A stretch of 64,000 bases of DNA from Lachnospiraceae bacterium. GTDB lineage: Bacteria > Bacillota > Clostridia > Lachnospirales > Lachnospiraceae. Below, piece by piece: positions 17,222-25,567 of this stretch. A program made the position numbers and the translations under genes. The notes under the pieces are model-generated. The model had not been told where the DNA came from. It did no database searches and was given only the letters and a program-made list of their open reading frames with translations. The first letter of the stretch is position 1. Each line of letters starts with the position of its first letter. The stretch covers positions 1 to 64,000 of the forward strand of contig JAFUZJ010000003.1 of assembly GCA_017476665.1 (NCBI GenBank). The letters are read 5' to 3'.

Positions 17222-18349
17222 TTATTTCCTGCTGCTGATCATGCTCTCCAGCAGATCCGGCGTCATGTTCAGCGTCCCGATCTTCCCGGCGTTCTCACCC
17301 AGCTCCATAAATGCCTTCGCCATCAGCGCGCCGGGCTCCATTCTTGCCAATGCGCAGGCCTCGATCAGTTCCACATCCACATTCTCGTATGCCTTCATCA
17401 TTGCCGCAACCGCATATGCCTGCTCCTCTGCCCGCCGTCTCTCATTCTCCGTCTCCAACGCCACAAATTCCTTGTTCCGCTCCTCCAGCTTGATTTTCTC
17501 CTCCAGTTCATTCTGGTCCATCTGCATGCGCTTCTCCCGCTCTTCCCGCTCCATCTCCAGCTCGGTCTCCATCAGACGGCGCTTGATCTCCTGCTCTTTT
17601 TCTTTCTTTTCCTTTTCTTTCTCTGCCACCTTGATCTCGGTATTCAGCTCATTCTCCCGGATCAGCCGCTCCTGCTCGATGGCTGCGTTTCTCCGCAGAT
17701 AGATCGCATCATCCTGCTCCTTCAGGATCTGCTCCCTGGCCGCTGCCTCCAGTGCTTTTCTAGTCTCCGGCTTTGCTGTGATCCCCAGAATATTCACCGC
17801 AAGTACCGTAATACCCAGCTGTGCCACTTCCGCATTTTCCTGCAGACCGCTTTTGATGATCTCTGCCATCTCGTCCGCCTGCTTTACGATACTGCGGATC
17901 TCCCGGACACTGACCTCTCTGATCACAATGGACTTGATAATGTTGTTGATCCGCCGCCCTAAAAGATTCATGGCCGCTGTCTGCTTATCCTCCGTGAGAT
18001 TCGCGCCGTTTATGCCATTGCCTCCGTTCCGGCTTCCCTGCGGCCGCTGCACACCGTTCAACGTTATCACACTGCCCGGCACAAAAGCAAAATCCGCCAT
18101 CGTCACCGCCTGATCATAATCTGCAATTCGGAACGTCAACTCACCCTGCACACAGACGGACTGAAAATCCGCCGTCATCAGTTCGTCAAAGGCGAATGCC
18201 CTGTCATACGCCGTCGCCGGAAGCAGCAGAATACTCGTCCGCAGCGTGTTGTATAGCACGGAAAGTCCCTTTCCCCTCTTCACACAGTTTCCGTCCCTCA
18301 TCACCATCACATATTCATTTGCAGGAAATTTCTTGTATACGATTCCCAT
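17222..18349 (-). CDS. SPFH/Band 7 domain protein (NrtR-regulated OrfX type)
   Basis: Protein of 375 aa. The SPFH domain covers residues about 5-200 (MGIVYKKFPANEYVMVMRDG; SVCVQGELTFRIADY; IVIREVSVREIRSIV). A long Glu/Lys/Arg-rich coiled coil follows (about 210-315), then a C-terminal helical end with GALMAKAFMELGENAGKIG. It has no clear signal or transmembrane segment. SPFH proteins form membrane-associated scaffolds. It is first gene of the operon, with a strong promoter and two inverted repeats upstream (18474-18534). Start follows GGGAGGATTTAT. Confidence 0.82.
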   Translation of the reverse strand: MGIVYKKFPANEYVMVMRDGNCVKRGKGLSVLYNTLRTSILLLPATAYDRAFAFDELMTADFQSVCVQGELTFRIADYDQAVTMADFAFVPGSVITLNGVQRPQGSRNGGNGINGANLTEDKQTAAMNLLGRRINNIIKSIVIREVSVREIRSIVKQADEMAEIIKSGLQENAEVAQLGITVLAVNILGITAKPETRKALEAAAREQILKEQDDAIYLRRNAAIEQERLIRENELNTEIKVAEKEKEKKEKEQEIKRRLMETELEMEREEREKRMQMDQNELEEKIKLEERNKEFVALETENERRRAEEQAYAVAAMMKAYENVDVELIEACALARMEPGALMAKAFMELGENAGKIGTLNMTPDLLESMISSRK

Positions 18350-18473
18350 ATAAATCCTCCCTTCCGTTGTCTAATCAGCACAGCTTCTAATGAATTCCTG
18401 ATAATTGTCCAGTGCTGGAACCATGCAGGCGTCTCTGTGCCAAAACATATCCATATTTTCGTTTCGTTTTCTA

Positions 18474-18534
18474 GTTAGTATATTATTACTACTAACTTCA
18501 AGTATATGATAGTATCTTTTTGCTACTATGTCAA
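18474..18534 (-). promoter_or_regulatory. Promoter with two operator-like inverted repeats (candidate NrtR sites)
   Basis: Minus-strand TTGACA (18529-18534), 17 nt, TATCAT (18506-18511). ATAGTA/TACTAT half-sites (18509-18514, 18524-18529) overlie the spacer. GTTAGTA/TACTAAC half-sites (18474-18480, 18490-18496) lie just downstream of the -10. Both share a TAGTA/TACTA core, as expected for one dimeric repressor. The transcript has a leader of about 150 nt before the SPFH start. No gene is supported in 18350-18656. Confidence 0.65.
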
Positions 18535-18656
18535 GAGTAATATCTCTAAAATAATCAAAAAAATTTTCCACCTGTGCGATTGGATAATCCTTTGGATTAT
18601 CTGACCGGAAAGCCACAAGCAAAAGCGCCTGCCATGTCCAACCATCAATCTGCCAA

Positions 18657-21600
18657 TCACTCCAACAGCCTTAACAGTTCCTCTCCGGACATGGCGAACA
18701 GCGACTTTCCGTCCCCCGAGAGAATGGCATCCGCCAGATCCTTCTTGGCCTCCTGCATGGCAAGGATCTTTTCCTCGATCGTATCTTTGACGATAATGCG
18801 ATATACCGTTACCGTGTTCTGCTGCCCAATCCGGTGCGCTCTGTCCGTCGCCTGATTCTGCGCCGCAAAATTCCACCACGGATCATAATGTATCACAATA
18901 TCCGCTCCCGTCAGATTCAGCCCGGTGCCGCCCGCCTTTAAGGAGATCAGAAATACCGGAACATCTCCTTCATTGAACGCCTTAACCAGCTGTAGTCTGC
19001 TCTCCTTCGAGGTGGCACCTGTAATTTTATAATAGGGAATCCCCTCCCGCTTCAGATCCTCCTCAAGAAGCTCCAGCATGGAAGTAAACTGGGAAAAAAT
19101 CAGCATCCTGTGCCCGCCGTTCCTGGCGCTCTCCACCAGCTCCAGACATGCTTTCCGCTTCGTGCTCTCCCCCGCATAATCCGCAAAAAGCAGTGAGGGA
19201 TCACAGCAGATCTGCCGCAGTCTGGTGAGCTCCGCCAGGATCTTTATCTTGTCCTGCCCATTGTCTCCGGAATCTGTCAGGATCTGTTTCATCCGGACAA
19301 CCTGCCCGTCATAGACCTTTCGCTGCTCCTCCTCAAAACGAGCGTAACGCACCTCCTCCAGCTTGTCCGGCAAATCCTTCAGTACCTCCGACTTCAGCCG
19401 CCGCAGGATAAACGGTCCCACCATCTGCTTGAGCCTGTCCGAAGCCTGCTGATCCTTTCCCTTGGTGACAGGCACCTCGAATTTTTTCGCAAACTCATCA
19501 TACCCGTACAGAAAACCGGGCATCAGAAAATCAAAAATACTCCACAACTCCGCCAGGCGGTTTTCAATCGGCGTGCCTGTCAGCGCAAACCGCAGCTTGG
19601 CCTTCAGCGCTTTCACAGCTTTTGTCATAGCCGCTTTCTGATTTTTAATATATTGAGCCTCATCCAGAACCGCTGCCTGAAACTGTATGTTCTCATATAG
19701 AGTGATATCCTTACGCAACAGATCATAGCTTGTGACAAATACCAGAGAGGCCATCTGTCTGCGCCGGTTCATTTTAGATTTCGAAATTTTTATTTTTTCT
19801 GTTTCAGATCCTGCCGCGCTTTCCTGTCCAGACCCTGCCATATTTTCCTGCCCAGCCTCCAGCTCTTTTAACTGCTGCTTCCGCGCAGACGCTGTACCCG
19901 CTACAGGTACCACCTTAAGCTTTGGTGCAAACCTGTGGATCTCCTCCTGCCAGTTATAGATCAGGGATGCCGGACACACCACGAGAAACGGCTTCCCATC
20001 TCCCTCCTCATGCAGGGCATCAAAAACCGAAATCATCTGCAGTGTTTTGCCCAGGCCCATCTCATCTGCCAGGATCCCGCCAAATCCGGCTGCCGCCAGG
20101 GTTCGCAGCCACTTATAACCATATTGCTGGTAAGGACGCATGGTGTCTGAAAGCTCCTCCGGTATCTCATATTCCGCATCCTTAACCGTGTTGAAGTTTT
20201 TGATCAAGGTTCTGAAAGTTCTGTTCCGGTTGCCCACCAGTTCATCATGCTTCTCCAGCATCCGGTCCAAATACAATGCGCGGTATGCCGGGATTTCTAC
20301 TCCTTTCCGGATCAACTCCGCCATGGAGAGATTCATCTCCTCCGACAGCTCACGCAAAGCTTCCAGCTGCTCCACTTCATTCAGAACCACAAAATCTCCG
20401 CTTTTTAACCGGTGATATCTCTTTTTCTCCTGATAGCTGTTCAGCACCGCCAGCAACTCCTCTGCGGACATATCCTTCGTCAGCACAGAGATATCCAGAA
20501 GGCCGCCTTCCAGAGAAACGCCCACCCGCAGCTGCGGCAGGGGACGCACCGTGTACTTCCGAAAGCTCTCGCTTCCCCGCACCTCGCCATATTTCTCCAG
20601 CTCCGGAACCGCCTCCGTCAAAATCCGATACAGGGTATCATTGCTCTTCACAGGGACAGTATAACTCCTATCTGCTTCCTGCCAGGAGGGAAAATATTTA
20701 CCAATGATCCGTTCCACCCTCTCCTCCTGCGCCGCATCACGGTTCGACGCACCGGAGCCTTCACCGGGCTTCACGGAAAGCTCCTTTTCCTCCTCCCCGT
20801 ATCTGACAGTCTCCCGCAGAAGGCAGGACTGGCCGTCCTTGTCGAGATAAAACGTAAAGACCGGCTCCGGCGGCAGCATCTGCTCCACCTCTTCCGCGCA
20901 CGCATCCTCAAATTCCACAAAAGGATTCTCCACCAGCCTGGGAACCACCCGGTAATAGAATTCTGCCAGCTTCTCCTTACCCACGTTGAAATGGATCGCA
21001 CCGGACGCCGTAGCCGCCTTCCTAAACGGGGCAAGCGCACCTGCTTCCCTCTCTTCTACCCTGCTGAGACTACCGTCCCCCAGCACATAGCTGGTTCCAA
21101 CTCCCTGCAGCAGCACAGGCATATTTCCGTTGACACTGATTCCCACAAAACGCTTCCTGTCGTCCGCAATACGCTCCACACGGATCTGAACCTTCAGTCT
21201 TCGACTGCCCACCTGTAGCTTTTTATATGTTGAATGCTGTTTATCCTGGAAATCAATCTCCTGACCCTCGGCCACATCATAAAACCGATCCAACAAAACC
21301 CCGGCAAGTGTCTCCTTATTCTGTACGGAAAGGGTTGTGACATATCCCCATCTTCTGCCCGCCATCAGCCGGTTGTTGATCTGTGCAGTCTCCGTGATCC
21401 TGCCAAGGATAAAAGCCATCCAAGCCTCACTTTCCTCCGTAAAGGTATGCTTGGCGAAATCAATAATCAGCGTCCTGCTCATCACCAGGCTAGTCTCCTG
21501 TTCCACCGCTTTCTGCAGGCTCTGCATATCCTTTACCATCAGGATTCTGCCTCCTTCTATCCCCAGTCTGAAGGATAAAACCGCACGCCCGTCCTCTGCC

Positions 21601-22712
21601 GTGACAAAAGGCTTAAGCACAATATCATGCTGCTTCCTGGAACCTTCCTCCTCCCTTGTTTCTTCCTGTTTAACAGTGGTTTCCTCAAAGGACAGGAAGA
21701 AATTTTCCGCCCTTTGATCCGTAATGCTTCCCGGATTATACTTCACCGTATATTCCTGCACCTTGGCCAAAAGCGCCAGCCCATGTTCGCAGAGAGGCCG
21801 CCAGCTGTTTGAACCCAAATGATACCTGTAATACATGGAATCCTCATACATGGAATCCCCGTATATTGAATCTTCATACAAGGGAACCCCATATGTAGGA
21901 TTTCTATACGTGGAATGCCCATAAAAACAACTGCAGTTATGATCTACTACACCATCCTGGGACAGCACCAACGATACCCTTTCATCACCCAGCAACTCTG
22001 ACACAGTGCCTCTTACCTGCATGATCTGCCGTCCCGTCGGATCAAATGACAAGACAGGCTGCTCCATTTCCGTCTCCGCCGTCCCGTTCTCCAGGAATTC
22101 CCGTGCAATACGAAGCGCATAAGGCGTTGTCCGCGCGTTGCGGGAAATCTTCTTCACATCAAAAAAACAAGGCTCCTCCGAGTCCGGTCCCTTCTGATAC
22201 AGTTCAAAAACAGTCGTTTGTCTGTCGCCTTCCTTCTTTCTCAGCTCCTTCCGACGGGCCGTCTCCGCCTCAACCCGCTCCGCCACCAGACGCTCCGCCC
22301 TCTCTTCTTCTGTCTCCCGAAATTTCCAGACACCATGCTTTTTCTCCCACAGAAAAAGTAGCGCCGCCTCATGGGCACAGGTCCTCTCCTGCGGTGAATA
22401 CCAGGAATGCATCCTTTTTCTTCCCGTATTACAGGTACAGTGAAATTCATCCAGGTTCCATTTATCCGTATATGCCGTCGGCGCCCCATAAATCTGCACA
22501 CGGAATGCCTGTCTATACTCCCCGATCCTGGCATGCGCATTACTACCGGCAATTGTCAGATCCTCATACTGACCGGCATCGGCAATCGCCTGCCCCCGCT
22601 TCAGATTCACCGCATTGAATAACTCTCTCCACTCGATCACCCGCTCCAGCAGACGATCCGCATCTTTTTTACCCGACTTATTTTTTGCACTTGAGCTATT
22701 TTGCTTCTCCAT
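18657..22712 (-). CDS. SNF2/Rad54 family helicase with two SWIM zinc fingers
   Basis: Protein of 1351 aa. SWIM finger 1 is C92-x-C94...C112-x-H114. SWIM finger 2 is C260-x-C262...C308-x-H310. A long bacterial SNF2-associated region follows, then the Swi2/Snf2 motor: ADEMGLGKT at about 880, LDEAQYIKN at about 1017, LTGTPIENRL, ISLKAGGTGLNLTGAD, and QATDRAHRIGQQ at about 1290. It is an ATP-dependent DNA translocase; its job is unknown. Within finger 2, residues about 264-294 are an odd Tyr-rich run with repeated YxDSxY units. The ATG at 22712 follows AGAGGA. It lies upstream of the NrtR-type operon but is separated from it by a promoter. Confidence 0.9.
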   Translation of the reverse strand: MEKQNSSSAKNKSGKKDADRLLERVIEWRELFNAVNLKRGQAIADAGQYEDLTIAGSNAHARIGEYRQAFRVQIYGAPTAYTDKWNLDEFHCTCNTGRKRMHSWYSPQERTCAHEAALLFLWEKKHGVWKFRETEEERAERLVAERVEAETARRKELRKKEGDRQTTVFELYQKGPDSEEPCFFDVKKISRNARTTPYALRIAREFLENGTAETEMEQPVLSFDPTGRQIMQVRGTVSELLGDERVSLVLSQDGVVDHNCSCFYGHSTYRNPTYGVPLYEDSIYGDSMYEDSMYYRYHLGSNSWRPLCEHGLALLAKVQEYTVKYNPGSITDQRAENFFLSFEETTVKQEETREEEGSRKQHDIVLKPFVTAEDGRAVLSFRLGIEGGRILMVKDMQSLQKAVEQETSLVMSRTLIIDFAKHTFTEESEAWMAFILGRITETAQINNRLMAGRRWGYVTTLSVQNKETLAGVLLDRFYDVAEGQEIDFQDKQHSTYKKLQVGSRRLKVQIRVERIADDRKRFVGISVNGNMPVLLQGVGTSYVLGDGSLSRVEEREAGALAPFRKAATASGAIHFNVGKEKLAEFYYRVVPRLVENPFVEFEDACAEEVEQMLPPEPVFTFYLDKDGQSCLLRETVRYGEEEKELSVKPGEGSGASNRDAAQEERVERIIGKYFPSWQEADRSYTVPVKSNDTLYRILTEAVPELEKYGEVRGSESFRKYTVRPLPQLRVGVSLEGGLLDISVLTKDMSAEELLAVLNSYQEKKRYHRLKSGDFVVLNEVEQLEALRELSEEMNLSMAELIRKGVEIPAYRALYLDRMLEKHDELVGNRNRTFRTLIKNFNTVKDAEYEIPEELSDTMRPYQQYGYKWLRTLAAAGFGGILADEMGLGKTLQMISVFDALHEEGDGKPFLVVCPASLIYNWQEEIHRFAPKLKVVPVAGTASARKQQLKELEAGQENMAGSGQESAAGSETEKIKISKSKMNRRRQMASLVFVTSYDLLRKDITLYENIQFQAAVLDEAQYIKNQKAAMTKAVKALKAKLRFALTGTPIENRLAELWSIFDFLMPGFLYGYDEFAKKFEVPVTKGKDQQASDRLKQMVGPFILRRLKSEVLKDLPDKLEEVRYARFEEEQRKVYDGQVVRMKQILTDSGDNGQDKIKILAELTRLRQICCDPSLLFADYAGESTKRKACLELVESARNGGHRMLIFSQFTSMLELLEEDLKREGIPYYKITGATSKESRLQLVKAFNEGDVPVFLISLKAGGTGLNLTGADIVIHYDPWWNFAAQNQATDRAHRIGQQNTVTVYRIIVKDTIEEKILAMQEAKKDLADAILSGDGKSLFAMSGEELLRLLE

Positions 22713-22814
22713 GTTTGGTATCCTCTGATTTCTCTTGTATAATGTTTGCTTTCTTTTGCTTTTTGTTTTCTTTCGGGTACTTAGACCTATACAACAACCC
22801 TGCCTTCCAATATA

Positions 22815-23027
22815 CTAAATTTCCCATAACATAGCAACCAGATAATACACCGTTTTATAGCTGTCCGCATACAGCTTGGCATCGTAATCCTTGTCATGGA
22901 TCTGTCTAATCGCCTCATCCGCTTTTTCCTCCAGTTCATCTGCGGTCTTCGCCACCTTCACCTCGATGACAGCGCTTTCTTTTTCTCCATGGCAATGCCT
23001 CCTCATGGAACAGTTGCTCTCGTGCAT
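22815..23027 (-). pseudogene. C-terminal fragment of an AAA-ATPase/PD-(D/E)XK-type protein
   Basis: The 70 aa include AVIEVKVAKTADELEEKADEAIRQI followed by DYDAKLYADSYKTV. This is the nuclease-end pattern (E-x-K plus EALxQIxxKxY) of the DUF1703/PDDEXK_9 proteins common in gut Clostridia. The ATPase part is missing and no ribosome binding site fits, so this is a remnant. Confidence 0.55.
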
Positions 23028-23041
23028 TAAGCTCTGACTTT

Positions 23042-23781
23042 TTAACCTTTTTTTCCTATTATCTTTTTCGCTTTCTCAAACTCATCCACAGTTGTCTTGA
23101 GACTTTCACATGCGGTCTGTAAATCCACATGAAAGCTTTGCATAATATTTTCTATATCCTCTACCAATTTTAAACCCCGTCCTGCTTCATGTCCTTCATC
23201 ATATCCCTCATCATATCCCTCATCATGACTGATCTGCCTAATCTCCCAACTCTGCATATACTTCACCCCAATCTCTGATTTCCGCTTGATATCTTCCACC
23301 ATCTTCTGTATGATACCAATCTCGGCATTTGTCACATTCTCTGGCCTGCTGTCCGCCATATATCGCAGCAATGCCGCCAGACTGTTATTTTCTGACCCCT
23401 TTTTCCCATATGCATACAAAAATATGGTCCGAACACCGTCATCATACTTAAAATTCGGAATCTCATCACACTTATTTCGAATTGTATACATCAAATAATC
23501 CTGTCCAAAAGGATCATAGTCTCCGTTTCTTCACCTTCGCCCACACATGCCTCTACATAACTATCCATCTGGATCCCATGCTGTCCGGGGATTCTGCCTT
23601 GCTCCACAAACTGGGAAAAAAGCCTGATATTCGAAACCTTCTTTCCAAGAATCGTCTCCAAAAGGATCCGCACAAACTCCTTCGCTTTCTCCTGATCCGA
23701 CTGCGTAGCCAGTTCATTGAAGAGAAAATTGTCAATTACGTTCAAGTCCTCAAATCTTTTTCGCTTTTGCTGTTCTGCCAT
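23042..23781 (-). pseudogene. Rpn family nuclease/transposase-like, frameshifted and internally deleted
   Basis: It starts well, with GGAGG before MAEQQKRKRFEDLNVIDNFL, the usual N-terminus of Rpn/PD-(D/E)XK transposase-type proteins. After GIQMDSYVEA the middle of the family is missing. The frame runs out at 23491, while YDPFGQDYLMYTIRNK continues in another frame into the normal C-terminal half (FKYDDGVRTIFLYAYGKKG; LLRYMADSRPENVTNAEI; a DEGYDEGYDEG tail). Both a deletion and a frameshift are present. Confidence 0.8.
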
Positions 23782-24094
23782 ATAACTACCTCCAGTATAA
23801 TATTTTTTTGAAAAAGACGCAAGCCGGAAGACGAATCCAATAGCCTTGACGAAACCTCGATAGAATGGTCGTATATACCTATATATGATGTTTATGCTTA
23901 TAGTTTTCGTATAGTAATATAACTCATGCATTTAGTGGATAAGTGTCGATTTGACTTAGAAATTTCGTATCCAGAATTGCAATCTTATTCGATTACTTTT
24001 GATTATTGTAATATCTTTATTTGAGAATGTCAATCAATATTTTAATAATTGTTTACATGCACGTCCAGACCGTTATGACCATTGTTTCCCCGAT

Positions 24095-24121
24095 AAAAAA
24101 GACAGCGGAAAACCGCACTGC
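24095..24121 (-). terminator. Terminator after the intact Rpn gene
   Basis: A CAGCGG/CCGC(AC)TG stem (24103-24120) with an AAAA loop, followed on the minus strand by six T. It lies 40 nt past the stop at 24161. The region 23932-24094 holds no supported gene. Confidence 0.6.
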
Positions 24122-24160
24122 ATGTTCCCGCCATCTCTGCTTACCTCTATTCTTATCCTC

Positions 24161-25180
24161 TTATCCGATCGGAAGTTTCTCCTGCCTCTCCATCAGCTTA
24201 TGAAACACCGCTTCCTCATCAAACTCCGGCGCAAATGCTTCCGCAATCTCGCAAATCTGTCTGATCTCAACGATATTCAACTCCAGCTCCTCTGCAATGG
24301 CTTCAGCATTTTTCCCTTTGCGCAGCTTCTTGCATACCTGAGAGACTTTTAACCCCGCTTCTCCTTCTGTCTTTCCTTCTGTCTTTCCTTCTGCCCACGA
24401 TTCACTTCGGATTGTCTTGTCATGCAGTTCCTGGTCAAATTCAAAAATGCTCATGCTGATCACCTTTGCCCTCTCCCGCAGCAGAAATTCCCGCAGGATC
24501 CCTTTTTCAATACACTCCGCCACGGCAGCTTCCACTGCTTCCCTCAGGGGTCTGTCCTTCTCATATTTTCTTACACATTCCACATATTGTACATACTGCA
24601 ATAATGACGGGCACTTCCGCTTCAGGTCTTCATTATACCCCGGATTGATGTTCAGCTGCAATACCCTCAGTTCCAGATCCGGAGTCTCATTTTCCGCTTC
24701 CGCCCCTTCCCTGCGATAATACGCATCCGACAGCTTCTGCTCCAACCGCTCAGGCTGCGTCCGGCGCCCATTATAAAACGTGATAAACTTCGGTGCAGGC
24801 AGCTGAATCATATGGCTCGAATAAATATCCCGTTCCGCCGTCAGCTCCTCAAACTGCTTTGCCACATACATCAAATCCCGCAACGGCATGTTCGGACACA
24901 CCGTCGATTGATGCTCATACAGGCTCAGCCTCGTATCCAGAATGAACGACACATCATTCTTCATGGACATATAGATGGCATGCTCCAGGGTCACGACCCT
25001 GAGCTGCTCCGGATCCATATAGTTCGCCCCGTTCACCGCATTGTACAGCGCCAGCAACTCTTTTTTATCGCTGTACAGCATACGGAAGATCGTGTCCTTG
25101 TACTCTCTCACAACCGCTATTTTGGATGCATGTTTCCCCTGCTTCTTTTGAATGCCGGATTTTCTTTTCTGTTTCTTCAT
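24161..25180 (-). CDS. Rpn family recombination-promoting nuclease/putative transposase
   Basis: Intact protein of 339 aa. It has a basic N-terminus, the Rpn core (YKDTIFRMLYSDKKELLALYNAVNG; DVSFILDTRLSLYEHQST; RDLMYVAKQFEEL; FITFYNGRR), then NINPGYN and a C-terminal segment rich in EGKTEG repeats. The E. coli RpnA relatives are DNA endonucleases that raise RecA-independent recombination; these genes move between strains, and activity here is inferred. Good SD (AGGAGG). Two decayed relatives are nearby (23042-23781 and 31385-32131). Confidence 0.82.
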   Translation of the reverse strand: MKKQKRKSGIQKKQGKHASKIAVVREYKDTIFRMLYSDKKELLALYNAVNGANYMDPEQLRVVTLEHAIYMSMKNDVSFILDTRLSLYEHQSTVCPNMPLRDLMYVAKQFEELTAERDIYSSHMIQLPAPKFITFYNGRRTQPERLEQKLSDAYYRREGAEAENETPDLELRVLQLNINPGYNEDLKRKCPSLLQYVQYVECVRKYEKDRPLREAVEAAVAECIEKGILREFLLRERAKVISMSIFEFDQELHDKTIRSESWAEGKTEGKTEGEAGLKVSQVCKKLRKGKNAEAIAEELELNIVEIRQICEIAEAFAPEFDEEAVFHKLMERQEKLPIG

Positions 25181-25567
25181 TCATTGTCCTCCTGTGATAT
25201 TTTTGCATTTCCCTTTCATCTCAGGAGGTTTGGTCCGTCTTTCATGATCATTCACGATCTTTTCTGATTTTCCGAAAACTCCTGCTTTATTGATTGGGGT
25301 ATTAAAAGCAAGAATTTTCTGAAAACCATTGATATGTGACAGACGCCTTAACAGCAATGAAAACATTTGCTTTTATGCCATAACTCTATCACAAAAGAAA
25401 ACGATGTGCAAGTACTTATTTAATCGCTACTTCAAAATAATACAGAGAATACGGAAGGGGAAACCCAGTCTTTGCGCCGGGCTTCCCTACCGTCTTATCC
25501 TTTTTCAGTTCCATACTAATCCATACTAAACAACTAATCACTATAAATAAAACAACTTATCCGACAC
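25181..25567. other. Intergenic region without a supported gene
   Basis: 387 nt. The only short frames lack ribosome binding sites. It contains the hairpin at 25458-25487 and AT-rich sequence upstream of the Rpn gene; nothing else is recognised. Confidence 0.5.
25458..25487 (-). terminator. Probable terminator after the dockerin gene
   Basis: An 11-bp stem with two G-U pairs (GGGAAACCCAG at 25458-25468; CCGGGCTTCCC at 25477-25487). It lies about 80 nt past the stop at 25568. The stem is strong but the U-tract is poor. Confidence 0.45.

Noticed and set aside
18371..18622. 83-aa minus-strand frame upstream of the SPFH gene
   Set aside because: It runs through the strong promoter and both inverted repeats and has no ribosome binding site.
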